Assembly: GCF_023243115.1 (NCBI RefSeq)
Contig: NZ_CP085081.1
Span: 2,294,001 to 2,358,000, forward strand
Direction of reading: 5' to 3'
Origin: Sediminicoccus sp. KRV36
GTDB taxonomy: Bacteria > Pseudomonadota > Alphaproteobacteria > Acetobacterales > Acetobacteraceae
Length of the DNA stretch: 64,000 nt
The position numbers and the translations under genes are program-made. Position 1 is the first letter of the stretch; the number at the start of each line of letters is the position of its first letter. Positions 25,951 to 34,902 of this stretch are shown in pieces. The notes under the pieces are model-generated. The model worked only from the letters and a program-made list of their open reading frames with translations. It did no database searches and had not been told where the DNA came from.

Positions 25951-27999
25951 ATGGAAGCGCGCCCCATGGGGGAAAAGCCCGTTCGCATCGCCGTTGATAT
26001 CGGCGGCACCTTCACCGATTTGCAGATCCTCGACGCACGCCATGGCCGCGTGGTGGCCTGGAAGACACCGACCACCCCGGCCGACCCTTCCGAAGGGCTG
26101 CTGACCGGTGTGCGCGAGGCGGCCGAGCGCTTCGGCTTCACGCTTTCGGATGTCGGCATGCTGCTGCATGGCACCACCATCGCGACCAACGCCGTACTGG
26201 AGCGCAAGCTGGCGCGCGGCGTGCTGCTGACCACGGCGGGCTTCGAGGATGTGCTGGAGATCACCCGGCACTTCCGCCGCGATGTCTATGGCCTGGCACC
26301 CGATCCGCTGCCCTGCCTGATTGACCGCGACATGCGCCTGGGCGTGGAGGAGCGGCTGCGCGCCGATGGCAGTGTGGAGACGCCGCTCGCCGATGTATCC
26401 GCCGTCATCGCGCGGCTGAAGACGCTGAACCCGGAGGCCATCGCCATCGGCCTGCTGCATGCCTATGCGAACCCCGCGCATGAGTTGGCGCTGCGCGATG
26501 TGGTGCGCGCGGCGATGCCCGATGTGCCGATCAGCTTGTCCGGCGAGATCAGCCCGGAAATCCGCGAATATGAGCGGCTTTCGACCACGGTGCTGAACGC
26601 GCTGCTGATGCCGGTGGTGCAGCGTTACCTCGCGCGGCTGGAGGCGCGCATGGGGGAGGGTGGCTTCGCGCCGCGCATCTTCCTCGTGCAGTCCAATGGC
26701 GGCATGTGCAGCCTGAAGCGCGCGGCCGAGCAGCCCGCGCGGCTGCTGCTCTCCGGCCCTTCGGGTGGGGCCTTGGCGGCGGAGCGGCTGTCACGCCGGC
26801 TGGCGCGGCCCAACCTGGTCGCCGTGGATATGGGCGGCACCAGCTTTGATGTGAGCGTGGTGCAGGATCACCGCATTGGCCTGGTCACGCAGGGCGAGGT
26901 GGACCGCCTGCCGGTGCGCCTGCCCATGGTGGAAATGCGCACCATCGGCGCGGGGGGCGGCTCCATTGCGGCGGTGGATGCTTCGGGCCGGCTCACCGCC
27001 GGGCCGCGCTCCGCCGGTGCGCGCCCTGGGCCGGTCTGCTACGGGCGCGGCGGCACGCTGCCGACCGTGACCGATGCCAATGCCGTGCTGGGCCGCTTTG
27101 ACCCGGATTTCTTCCTGGGTGGCGCCATGGCGCTGGAGCTGGACGCGGCGCGGGCCGCGATGGCCGAACATGTGGGCAAGCCCCTCAACCTGCCGGTTGA
27201 GGAAGCGGCCGAGGGCGTGATGCGGGTGACGAATGTGAACCTCGCCTCCGCCGTGCGGCTCTCGCTGTTCGAGAAGGGATTGGACCCGCGCGATTTTGCG
27301 CTGCTGTCCTTCGGCGGCGCGGGCGGGCTGCATGCCACGGAAGTGGCGGATGAGCTGGGCATCACCGAAGTGATCTTTCCGCGCGAGCCCGGCACGCTTT
27401 CCGCCTATGGCATCCTGTTTTCCGACCTGGTGCAGGATCTGGCGCGCTCCCGCCTGCTGCCGGCGGAGCCCGCTGCCCTGCCGGAGATCGAGGCCGCGCT
27501 CGCCACGCTGCGCGCCGAGGCTCTGGAACGGCTTGCCACGGATGGCGTGCCCGAGGAGATGCGCGCCATCGAGGTCTCGGCCGATTTGCGGTACCATGGG
27601 CAGGCGTTTGAATTGCTTGTTCCGTGGCCCGAAGCGCCTGACCTGCCGGCTCTGCTCACCCGCTTCCATGCGGAGCACCGCGCGCGATTCTCCTACGCGG
27701 CCGAGGATGAGAAGGTGGAGATCGTGACACTGCGCATGGCGGCCATCGGCCGCCTGCCCAAGCCGGCGGAGGCCGCGCTGGCCTCGCCCGCCACCCGCAC
27801 CCCGCCCGGTACGCGCCAGGTCTGGCAGCAGGGCGGTGCCGCCGCCTGGCCGGTCTGGCGGCGCGAGGCGCTGCATGCGGCAGACGTGATCGAGGGGCCC
27901 GCCATCGTGGAAGAAGCCTTCGCCACACACGTGATTTCGGCCGGCTGGCGCGCGGGGCTGGACCCCGAAGGCGCGGTCATCGCGAGGAAGATCCCATGA
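25951..27999 (+). CDS. hyuA: Hydantoinase/oxoprolinase family protein, subunit A
   Basis: A 682-residue ATP-dependent cyclic amide hydrolase subunit. The N-terminal ATPase signature VDIGGTFTD lies at 15-23, a second ATPase-like block (VDMGGTSFDVSVVQD) near residue 292 and LLSFGGAGGLHA near 450. Family substrates are N-methylhydantoin, 5-oxoproline or acetone-like carbonyls (with HyuB). The ATG at 25951 follows the Bug receptor stop by 1 bp; a second ATG at 25966 is possible. The stop overlaps hyuB by ATGA. Confidence 0.9.
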   Translation: MEARPMGEKPVRIAVDIGGTFTDLQILDARHGRVVAWKTPTTPADPSEGLLTGVREAAERFGFTLSDVGMLLHGTTIATNAVLERKLARGVLLTTAGFEDVLEITRHFRRDVYGLAPDPLPCLIDRDMRLGVEERLRADGSVETPLADVSAVIARLKTLNPEAIAIGLLHAYANPAHELALRDVVRAAMPDVPISLSGEISPEIREYERLSTTVLNALLMPVVQRYLARLEARMGEGGFAPRIFLVQSNGGMCSLKRAAEQPARLLLSGPSGGALAAERLSRRLARPNLVAVDMGGTSFDVSVVQDHRIGLVTQGEVDRLPVRLPMVEMRTIGAGGGSIAAVDASGRLTAGPRSAGARPGPVCYGRGGTLPTVTDANAVLGRFDPDFFLGGAMALELDAARAAMAEHVGKPLNLPVEEAAEGVMRVTNVNLASAVRLSLFEKGLDPRDFALLSFGGAGGLHATEVADELGITEVIFPREPGTLSAYGILFSDLVQDLARSRLLPAEPAALPEIEAALATLRAEALERLATDGVPEEMRAIEVSADLRYHGQAFELLVPWPEAPDLPALLTRFHAEHRARFSYAAEDEKVEIVTLRMAAIGRLPKPAEAALASPATRTPPGTRQVWQQGGAAAWPVWRREALHAADVIEGPAIVEEAFATHVISAGWRAGLDPEGAVIARKIP

Positions 28000-29618
28000 G
28001 CTTGGGCCCCATCGAAATCGAGGTCATCCGCAACGCGCTGAACGCCGCGGCGGCCGAGATGGATGTCACCGTCTGGCGCACCAGCCGCAGCACCATCGTG
28101 CGCGAATTGCTGGACTATTCCACCGCCGTGTTTGACGCGGAGGGCTGGAACCTCGCGCAGTCCGCGCGCATCCCGGGCCATCTCAATTCGATGAGCCACG
28201 CGCTGCGCGAATTGCTGGCGAACTACGTGCCGAGCGACGACTGGGGCGAGGGCGATGTGGTCATCACCAATGACCCCTATTGCGGCGGCCAGCACCTGCC
28301 GGACATCCTGGCCTTCAAGGCGGTGTTCCATGCGGGACAGCGCATCGCCTTCGTCGGCACGCTGTGCCACCACATTGACGTGGGTGGTCTCGCCGCCGGC
28401 AGCTATGCCGCCAAGGCGACCGAGATTTTCCAGGAGGGCCTGCGCATTCCGCCGGTGAAGATCATCGCCGGCGGTGTGCGCAATGACGGCGTCTGGGCGA
28501 TGATCCGCCAGAATATCCGCAAGCCGGATCTGCTGCTGGGGGATCTCTCCTCGCAATTGGCCAGCCTCGATGTAGGGGCGGCTGCCATCCTGCGCCTCGC
28601 GCATCGCTTCGGTGCCGAGGCCATGCTGGAAGCGGGTGCCCGCATCCTGGCGATGAGCGAGGCCGGCATGCGCGCCGCCATCGCCCGCATGCCCGATGGG
28701 ACCTATGAATTCGAGGATTTCCTCGATGATGACGGCATCGCCATCGGTCAGCCCATCCGCCTGCATGTCGCCGTCACCATCAAGGGTGATGAAGCGAGCG
28801 TGGACCTCTCGGGCTGTGGCCCGCAGGTGGCGGGGCCGACCAATGCGACGCTCGCCAGCACCAATGCGGCGGTGATGTTCTCGCTCATGTGCTGCGCCGA
28901 TGCCTCGCTGCATATGAGTGCCGGCTGCTACCGGCCGATCAGCGTGATCGCGCCCGAAGGCCTGGTGGTGAATGCGCGGCATCCCGCACCCGTGGCGCAT
29001 CGCGTGGCCGTCACGCATCGGCTGCTGAACGCCATGATGGGCGCGCTGCACCAGGCCGTGCCCGACATCATTCCCGCCGCCTATTACGGCAACAGCTACG
29101 TCACCACCTTCCAGACCGTCGCCGAGACGCGCGAGGTGCTGGTGGAGATCGAAATCGGCGGCTCGGGTGGGCATCCGGCGAAGGATGGCGTGAACGCCTA
29201 TGCGTCGGGGATGCACAACAACAGCAATATCCCGATCGAGATGATCGAGGCGCAATTGCCACTGACGGTGATGCGCTATGGGCTGCGCAATGGCAGCGGC
29301 GGCGAAGGTCGCTTCCGGGGTGGGCTCGGCCTGATCCGCGAATGGCGCATCAACAGCCCGGCCTGCTTCTTCACCAGCAACATGGACCGCTTCGACCATG
29401 CGCCCTACGGTCTGGCCGGAGGTGGCCCGGCCGCCAAGGGTGCCTTGGTGTTGCGGCGCGATGGCGTGGAAAGCCCCATCCCGCCCAAGACCGACAACCT
29501 GCCGCTCCGCGCCGGTGATGTGGTCCGCCTGGAAACTTCGGGTGGCGGTGGCTTTGGCCCCATCGCGGATCGCAGCCCGGAGGCCAAGGCGCACGATGCG
29601 GCCATGGGCTACCTGTGA
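27996..29618 (+). CDS. hyuB: Hydantoinase/oxoprolinase family protein, subunit B
   Basis: A 540-residue partner of HyuA. It shows the conserved RNALNAAAAEMDVTVWRTSRS start, the VITNDPYCGGQHLPDI metal-site region, LCHHIDVGG and the C-terminal ETSGGGGFG. HyuA and HyuB form one enzyme, so coupling by ATGA is expected. The exact ring substrate cannot be told from sequence; the neighbouring MaoC gene overlaps by GTGA and suggests later steps pass through CoA esters. Confidence 0.9.
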   Translation: MSLGPIEIEVIRNALNAAAAEMDVTVWRTSRSTIVRELLDYSTAVFDAEGWNLAQSARIPGHLNSMSHALRELLANYVPSDDWGEGDVVITNDPYCGGQHLPDILAFKAVFHAGQRIAFVGTLCHHIDVGGLAAGSYAAKATEIFQEGLRIPPVKIIAGGVRNDGVWAMIRQNIRKPDLLLGDLSSQLASLDVGAAAILRLAHRFGAEAMLEAGARILAMSEAGMRAAIARMPDGTYEFEDFLDDDGIAIGQPIRLHVAVTIKGDEASVDLSGCGPQVAGPTNATLASTNAAVMFSLMCCADASLHMSAGCYRPISVIAPEGLVVNARHPAPVAHRVAVTHRLLNAMMGALHQAVPDIIPAAYYGNSYVTTFQTVAETREVLVEIEIGGSGGHPAKDGVNAYASGMHNNSNIPIEMIEAQLPLTVMRYGLRNGSGGEGRFRGGLGLIREWRINSPACFFTSNMDRFDHAPYGLAGGGPAAKGALVLRRDGVESPIPPKTDNLPLRAGDVVRLETSGGGGFGPIADRSPEAKAHDAAMGYL

Positions 29619-30082
29619 GTTTCGACCCGCGCGAACACCGCATGGCGCCGCAGCGCTGGTTTGAGGATTTCGCGCTGGGCGAGGCCTTCCGCCTGCCCAG
29701 CCGCACCATGACCGAGGCCATCTTCCTGGCCTTCCAGGCGGCCAGCGGTGACAACCACCCGGTGCATTACGATGTGGAATTCTGCCGGGCGCGGGGCATG
29801 CCGCATATGCTGGCGCATGGCTACCAGGTGCTGATCCAGACCGCGGCCGGGGCGGGGATGCTGCCCTTCATGATCGAGGACAGCCTGAAGGGTTTTCTGG
29901 AGCAATCCAGCCGCTTCCTGCACCCGGTCTTTGTGGGGGATACGCTCTATGCGACGCTGACGGTGGATGAATTGACCCCCGGCCGCACCACCGGCGTGCT
30001 GGGTCTGGCCTCCACCGTGCATAATCAGACGGGCGTCCTGGTGATGGAGGGGCGGCAGCGCTATCTTCTGCGCAAGCGGTAG
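29615..30082 (+). CDS. MaoC-like hydratase
   Basis: A 155-residue hotdog protein of the MaoC (R-specific enoyl-CoA hydratase) family. The catalytic pair is Asp46 and His51 in ASGDNHPVH. The start is GTG overlapping the hyuB stop (GTGA); an internal ATG at 29642 is an alternative. Last gene of the TRAP-Bug-Hyu operon. A CoA-thioester hydration step downstream of ring opening is inferred from this order. Confidence 0.85.
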   Translation: MSFDPREHRMAPQRWFEDFALGEAFRLPSRTMTEAIFLAFQAASGDNHPVHYDVEFCRARGMPHMLAHGYQVLIQTAAGAGMLPFMIEDSLKGFLEQSSRFLHPVFVGDTLYATLTVDELTPGRTTGVLGLASTVHNQTGVLVMEGRQRYLLRKR

Positions 30083-30114
30083 GGGCTGTGCCTCCCTCGC
30101 ACTCCCCCTCTCAG

Positions 30115-30132
30115 CAGGAAACTCGCTTCCTG
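30115..30132. repeat. Short hairpin next to the two-hairpin repeat
   Basis: CAGGAA, a six-base loop and TTCCTG form a 6-bp stem 33 bp after the MaoC gene. It precedes repeat copy 2, giving three consecutive stem-loops in this spacer, as in the ugpB-ugpA spacer. Confidence 0.45.
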
Positions 30133-30151
30133 TACCTTCATTGGGCTGGGT

Positions 30152-30197
30152 GCAGGGAACTGGTTCCCTGCTGGGGGTTCGGGGGCAAAGCCCCCGA
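30152..30197. repeat. Two-hairpin intergenic repeat, copy 2
   Basis: GCAGGGAAC-TG-GTTCCCTGC (9-bp stem, 30152-30171... right arm 30163-30171), linker TGGGGGT, then TCGGGGGC-AAA-GCCCCCGA (8-bp stem, 30179-30197). Compared with copy 1 (6886-6935) the stem bases change in pairs while pairing is kept, and the linker stays G/T-rich. It lies just upstream of the ribosome site of the gene at 30221. Confidence 0.65.
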
Positions 30198-30220
30198 TGT
30201 ACTATTGAGGGAGGATAAAA

Positions 30221-31201
30221 ATGCCAAAGCAACTCCGCGTCGCCGTCATCGGCGCCGGCACCATGGGCCATGCACTCGCCCTGGTCTTCGCCATGGGCGG
30301 CCATCAGGTTCGCCTCACCGATGCCAGCGCGGCCACGCTGGCCCGCGCGCAGATCCTCATGGAAAAGGCGCTGGCCACGCTGGAGGAAGCGGGCGAGGCC
30401 CCGAAAGGCTGGGGCAGCGCGCAACTCGCCCAGGCCTGCACGCGCCACGCGACGCTGGAAGAATGCGTCGAGGGCGCTGAGCTCATCGTCGAGGCCATCG
30501 TCGAGAATCCCGAGGCCAAGAGCGAGCTCTACGCCCGGCTTGATGCCTGCGCGCCGGCCGGCGCCATCTGGGCCAGCAACACCAGCTACCTCGATGTGTT
30601 TCCGCTGATGCCGCCGCATCGCCTGAAGCGCGCGCTGATCGCCCATTGGTACACGCCGCCCTATCTGGTGGACCTGGTGGATCTGGTGCCGCACGCCGAG
30701 ACGGATGAGGCGGTGCTGCAGGAGGTGAAGTCCATGATCGAGGCGATGGGCAAGGTGCCGATCGTGATGCGCAAATTCATCCCCGGCTACATCGCCAACC
30801 GCATCCAGGCCGCCGTCCAGGCCGAGGTGCAGATGCTGATCGACGAGGGCTACGCGACCGCGCAGGAGGTGGATGCCGCGGTGATCCACGGCATCGGGCT
30901 GCGCCTCAACATCATCGGCGTCATGGCCAAGGCGGATTTTACCGGCCTGCCGATGTTGCAGCATGCCTTCCGCAACAAGATGTACACGCCCCCCGAGGAT
31001 AAGGGCGGCAGTGCCAGCATGGATGCGCTGGTGGCCAAGGGCATGGGCGGCGTCATGGATGGCCGCGGCTATTACGACTGGGAGGGCCGCCCGCCGGCGG
31101 AGCTCTTCGAGGAGCGCGACCGCAAGCTGATCCAACTCAAGCAAAGCCTGCGCGGGATCGGATACATGGCGGGCTTTGATGCGAAGGCGAACAAGGCATG
31201 A
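30221..31201 (+). CDS. 3-hydroxyacyl-CoA dehydrogenase-family NAD-binding protein
   Basis: A 326-residue dehydrogenase. The Rossmann motif GAGTMG is at 11-16, EAIVENPEAK and SNTSYLDV follow, and His142 in AHWYTPPYLVDLVDLV matches the catalytic His of the 3-hydroxyacyl-CoA and carnitine/gulonate dehydrogenase superfamily. The HWYTPP variant differs from the HFFNP of fatty-acid enzymes, so a short polar hydroxy acid or ester is likely. GAGGGAGG precedes the ATG. Coupled to the next SDR by ATGA. Confidence 0.85.
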   Translation: MPKQLRVAVIGAGTMGHALALVFAMGGHQVRLTDASAATLARAQILMEKALATLEEAGEAPKGWGSAQLAQACTRHATLEECVEGAELIVEAIVENPEAKSELYARLDACAPAGAIWASNTSYLDVFPLMPPHRLKRALIAHWYTPPYLVDLVDLVPHAETDEAVLQEVKSMIEAMGKVPIVMRKFIPGYIANRIQAAVQAEVQMLIDEGYATAQEVDAAVIHGIGLRLNIIGVMAKADFTGLPMLQHAFRNKMYTPPEDKGGSASMDALVAKGMGGVMDGRGYYDWEGRPPAELFEERDRKLIQLKQSLRGIGYMAGFDAKANKA

Positions 31202-31959
31202 TCAAGTACGACCTCAAGGGCAAGACGGCGCTGGTCACGGGCGGCGCCTCGGGCATTGGCCTCGCCACCGTGCGGATGCTGGCCGCCAATGGCTGCAAGG
31301 TGGCCATCAACCACCTGGCCGATGATCCGCGCGGCATGGAGCAGGTGGAAACGCTGGCCGCCGCCGGCTTCGATGTGATCTCCGCCCCCGGCAATGTGGG
31401 CGATGCCACGGATGGCCCGCGCATGGTGGAACAGGCGGCGCGGGACCTCGGCCGCCTCGATTACCTGGTGAACAATGCCGGCACGCCGGGTACGCGCACC
31501 TCCATCGCGCCGAGTGAGCTGGACCGCATCACCGAGGAGCTGTGGCAGGCGGTGATCGAGGTGAATCTGCTGGGGGTGTTCCGCTGCGCCAAGGCGGCGG
31601 CGCCGCATTTGCGCAAGACGCGCGGCGCCATCGTCTCGGTGGCCTCCATCGCCGGGCTTGGCTATGTCGGCTCCTCCATGGCCTATGGCGCGACCAAGGC
31701 TGGCGTGGTGTCGCTCACCCAGAACCTTGCGCGTGGCCTAGCACCGGAGGTGCGGGTGAATGCGGTGGCACCTGGTGCGGTGAACTCCTCCTGGATGATC
31801 GAATGGACCAATGAGCAGCGCGCCAGCTCGATTGACGAAGCGGCCCTGAAGCGCCGCTGCGAGCCGGAGGATCTGGCGGAGGTGATGGTGTTTCTCCTCG
31901 CCGGGGCCGCCATGGTCACGGGGCAGACCATCGTCGTGGATGGTGGGCTGACGCTGTAG
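31198..31959 (+). CDS. Short-chain dehydrogenase/reductase
   Basis: A 253-residue classical SDR: TGGASGIG at 14-21, NNAG near 92, catalytic Ser150, Tyr163 and Lys167 (YGATK), and the C-terminal TGQTIVVDGG. ATGA overlap with the upstream dehydrogenase points to sequential oxidation of one substrate. The stop at 31959 is 9 bp from the convergent RidA gene with no terminator visible between them. Confidence 0.88.
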   Translation: MIKYDLKGKTALVTGGASGIGLATVRMLAANGCKVAINHLADDPRGMEQVETLAAAGFDVISAPGNVGDATDGPRMVEQAARDLGRLDYLVNNAGTPGTRTSIAPSELDRITEELWQAVIEVNLLGVFRCAKAAAPHLRKTRGAIVSVASIAGLGYVGSSMAYGATKAGVVSLTQNLARGLAPEVRVNAVAPGAVNSSWMIEWTNEQRASSIDEAALKRRCEPEDLAEVMVFLLAGAAMVTGQTIVVDGGLTL

Positions 31960-31968
31960 CGCGCGGCA

Positions 31969-32358
31969 CTATTCCACCGCGACGATGGCCTCGATCTCGA
32001 GCAGGAAATCCGGCACGGGCAGGGCGGCGACCACGCTCGTCGTGCGGGCTGGCAGATGCGCGGCCGGGAAGGCGGCGGCATAGAGGCGGTTCATCTCGGG
32101 CACATCGGTCGCGCGGGTCAGCAGCACGCTGGTCTTGAGCACGCGCGTCATATCCGCCCCCGCTTCGGCCAGCACGGCATGCAGATTGGCGATGCATTGG
32201 CCGAATTGCGCGGCGAAATCCCCGCGCGCGATCTGCCCCTGCACATCCACGGGACCCAGGCCCGAGACATAGAGCGTCGCGCCATGGCGGACGGCCATGG
32301 AGAAGGGCGGGAAGGGGCGGCCACCGCTGGGTGTGGCATGGCGGATGATGGGCAGCAT
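31969..32358 (-). CDS. RidA-family enamine/imine deaminase
   Basis: A 129-residue YjgF/RidA protein with Arg105 in LPARTTSVV and Glu121 in the C-terminal LEIEAIVAVE strand, matching the family's active site. It is distinct in sequence from the RidA at 10565. Divergent by 71 bp from the tandem carbamoylase genes, a common companion in ureide and pyrimidine catabolism, where RidA-like proteins hydrolyse aminoacrylate-type intermediates (RutC). The role here is inference. Confidence 0.85.
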   Translation of the reverse strand: MLPIIRHATPSGGRPFPPFSMAVRHGATLYVSGLGPVDVQGQIARGDFAAQFGQCIANLHAVLAEAGADMTRVLKTSVLLTRATDVPEMNRLYAAAFPAAHLPARTTSVVAALPVPDFLLEIEAIVAVE

Positions 32359-32429
32359 CGCGTGTGATCCTCTGGCTTGTCGTCGGCAAATCCTCGCCTA
32401 TCCTGCGCGCATCGCGATAGGGGTGCAGC

Positions 32430-33629
32430 ATGGCGCAAGTGGATACGGACCGTTTTCTCCGGGATTTGAACGAGCTTCGGAAGATCGGCGAATACAAGAC
32501 GGGTGTGCACCGGCCGACCTTCTCGCCCGAGGATATGGAAAGCCGCCGCTGGCTGATGGACCGCATGCGCGAATGCGGGCTTGAGGCTTCGATGGATGGC
32601 ATCGGCAATGTCTTTGGCCGCCATCCGGGGCCCGGCCCGCATCTGCTGGTGGGCAGCCATATCGAAAGCCAGAACCAGGCGGGTTGGCTCGATGGCGCGC
32701 TGGGTGTCATGGCGGGTGTGGCGCTGGCGCGCGCCGGCCTGCCCGTGGATGTCGTCGCCTTCGCAGATGAGGAAGGGCATTATGGCAGCTTCATCGGCAG
32801 CCGCAGCCTGATCGGCCTGCTGGAGGAGAGCGAGATCGACACGCTCACCAACCGCTATCATGGCAAGCCCCTGCGCCAGGCGCTGCGTGAAGCCGGGCTG
32901 GAAGGCCTGCCCCGGCCCCGCCTGGACCCCGCGCGCTACAAGGGGTTTTTCGAGATGCATATCGAGCAGGGCACGCAGCTCGAATCGCAGAACCTGCGCA
33001 GCGGTGTCGTCACCGGCATCGTCGCCATTTGGCAGTTCCGCCTCATCATCGAGGGCATGCAGGACCATGCCGGCGGCACGACCATGGCCGAGCGCAAGGA
33101 TGCCGGCCTGACAGCGGTGCGGCTCCTGGCGCGCATCGACAAGGAGTTCCCGATGCTCTGCGGCGCGCGCACCGTCTGGACCTGCGGGCGCATCGCGCTG
33201 GATCCGGGGGCGCCCTCCATCATTCCGGGCCGTGCCGAGGTGCTGTTCCAGATCCGTGACATTGATACGGCGGTGCTGGAGCGGCTGGAGCGCTGCATGC
33301 GATCCGTCGTGCAGGAGATGAACCGCACGGAGCGCACCGTCACCACGGTGGAGGTGATGAGCCAGAGCAAGCCCGCCCCCTGCGACCCCGCGATGCAGGC
33401 GGCGCTGGCCGAGGCCGCGACGCGCCACGCCAATGGCCAGTGGCAGCATATGCCCAGCGGTGCCGGGCATGACGCGCAATACATGGCGCGCGTGATGCCG
33501 GCTGCGATGATCTTCACGCCCTCCATCAATGGCATCAGCCACCATTGGGCCGAGGACACGAAGGAGGAGGACCTGGCGCTGAACATCCGCATCATGGCCG
33601 ATGCGGCGGAGGCCTTCCTCAATGGCTAA
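32430..33629 (+). CDS. Zn-dependent amidohydrolase, allantoate/N-carbamoyl-amino acid hydrolase family
   Basis: A 399-residue M20-fold amidohydrolase. Metal ligands: His77 (GSHIES), Asp88 (WLDGA), Glu114/115 (FADEEGHYG), His177 (HIEQG) and the C-terminal HHWAEDT (His371/372). The Asp usual after GSH-L/I is Glu here, seen also in its neighbour. The family cleaves the ureido group of allantoate, ureidoglycine or N-carbamoyl amino acids. First of a tandem pair: the next gene overlaps it and is a clear paralogue. It has no signal peptide, so it is cytoplasmic. Confidence 0.88.
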   Translation: MAQVDTDRFLRDLNELRKIGEYKTGVHRPTFSPEDMESRRWLMDRMRECGLEASMDGIGNVFGRHPGPGPHLLVGSHIESQNQAGWLDGALGVMAGVALARAGLPVDVVAFADEEGHYGSFIGSRSLIGLLEESEIDTLTNRYHGKPLRQALREAGLEGLPRPRLDPARYKGFFEMHIEQGTQLESQNLRSGVVTGIVAIWQFRLIIEGMQDHAGGTTMAERKDAGLTAVRLLARIDKEFPMLCGARTVWTCGRIALDPGAPSIIPGRAEVLFQIRDIDTAVLERLERCMRSVVQEMNRTERTVTTVEVMSQSKPAPCDPAMQAALAEAATRHANGQWQHMPSGAGHDAQYMARVMPAAMIFTPSINGISHHWAEDTKEEDLALNIRIMADAAEAFLNG

Positions 33630-34836
33630 GACGATGGGGGCTGAAGTGGACACCACGCGCTTCCTCGCCGACCTGCATGAGCTGCGCCAGATCGGCAAGT
33701 TCAAGACCGGCGTGCACCGCCCGACCTACACGCCCGAAGATATGCAAAGCCGCCGCTGGCTGATGGACCGGCTGCGCGAAGTGGGCCTCACGCCCGCCAT
33801 GGATGGCATCGGCAATGTGATCGGCCGGCATCCTGGCCCTGGGCCGCATCTGCTTGTGGGATCCCACCTGGAGACGCAGAACGAGGCGGGCTGGCTGGAT
33901 GGCGCGCTGGGGGTGCTGGCGGGCCTCGCCCTCGCGCGTGCGGGCCTGCCCGTGGATGTCGTGGCCTTCGCGGATGAGGAGGGGCATTACGGCACCTTCC
34001 TCGGCAGCCGCAGCCTGATCGGCGATGTCACCGAAGCGCAGATGGACGCCGCTGCACACAACATGAGCGGCAAGCCATTGCGCCAGGCGCTGCGAGAGGC
34101 AGGGCTGGAAGGCATCCCGCGCGACCGGCTGGACCCCGCGCGTTACAAGGGGTTTTTCGAACTGCATATCGAGCAGGGGACGCAGCTGGAGAAAGCTGGG
34201 CTGCGCAGCGGCGTGGTCACCGGCATCGTCGGCATCCGCTATTTCAAGATCACCGTGATCGGCCAGCAGGACCACACCGGCGGCACCACCATGGCCGAGC
34301 GCAAGGATGCCGCGGTCGCCGCCATGCGCGTGCTCAGCCTGATTGATGAGCGTTTCCCGATGCAGATCGGCGAGCGCAGCGTCTGGACCTGCGGGCGCAT
34401 CACGCTGGAGCCCAATGCGCCGCACATCATCCCCGGCAAGGCGGAGCTGGTTTTCCAGTTCCGCGACATCTCGGAGGAGGTGATGGACCGGCTGGAGGCG
34501 CTGCTGCACAGCATCGTCCAGGAGGTGGGGCGCCGGGATCGCTGCACGCTCAGCGTCGAATGCCTCAACCGCTCACCGCCCGCGCTGGTGCAACCCGCCA
34601 TGCATCAGGCGCTGTGCGAGGCGGCGACCAAGCACGCCAATGGCCAATGGCAGCCCATGGCGAGCGGCGCCATTCATGACGCCCAGCAGATGGCGAAGAT
34701 CCTGCCGACGGCGATGCTGTTTACCCCCTCGATCGGCGGCATCAGCCATCATTGGGCGGAGGATACGAAGGAGGAGGATCTGACGCTGGCGCTGCGCATC
34801 CTGGCGGATGCGGCGGAGAGCTTTCTGAAGCAGTAA
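33622..34836 (+). CDS. Zn-dependent amidohydrolase, allantoate/N-carbamoyl-amino acid hydrolase family (tandem paralogue)
   Basis: A 404-residue paralogue of the gene just upstream, overlapping it by 8 bp. All the metal-ligand motifs are kept (GSHLET, WLDGA, FADEEGHYG, HIEQG, HHWAEDT), but SGAGHDAQ of the first copy reads SGAIHDAQ here, close to the active site. The ATG at 33622 follows GGAGG; an ATG at 33634 is possible. The pair could be two subunits of a heterodimer or two specificities for successive ureide steps. Confidence 0.87.
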   Translation: MAKTMGAEVDTTRFLADLHELRQIGKFKTGVHRPTYTPEDMQSRRWLMDRLREVGLTPAMDGIGNVIGRHPGPGPHLLVGSHLETQNEAGWLDGALGVLAGLALARAGLPVDVVAFADEEGHYGTFLGSRSLIGDVTEAQMDAAAHNMSGKPLRQALREAGLEGIPRDRLDPARYKGFFELHIEQGTQLEKAGLRSGVVTGIVGIRYFKITVIGQQDHTGGTTMAERKDAAVAAMRVLSLIDERFPMQIGERSVWTCGRITLEPNAPHIIPGKAELVFQFRDISEEVMDRLEALLHSIVQEVGRRDRCTLSVECLNRSPPALVQPAMHQALCEAATKHANGQWQPMASGAIHDAQQMAKILPTAMLFTPSIGGISHHWAEDTKEEDLTLALRILADAAESFLKQ

Positions 34837-34837
34837 C

Positions 34838-34902
34838 AGGGCCTCCGGCGTCTGGGGCCCCATGGTGAAAAGCGGGCAGCCCCAGCCGCCGGAGGCCCTT
34901 TC
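34838..34902. terminator. Long hairpin between convergent operons
   Basis: AGGGCCTCCGGCG (34838-34850) pairs with CGCCGGAGGCCCT (34887-34899), a perfect 13-bp stem. After one mismatch, CTGGGGC/GCCCCAG adds 7 bp. TTTC follows on the plus side. It fills the whole gap between the carbamoylase stop (34836) and the convergent CoA-transferase stop (34903), so it is a likely bidirectional terminator. Confidence 0.75.

Noticed and set aside
31959..31969. Terminator between the SDR and the convergent RidA
   Set aside because: The gap is 9 bp with no dyad.
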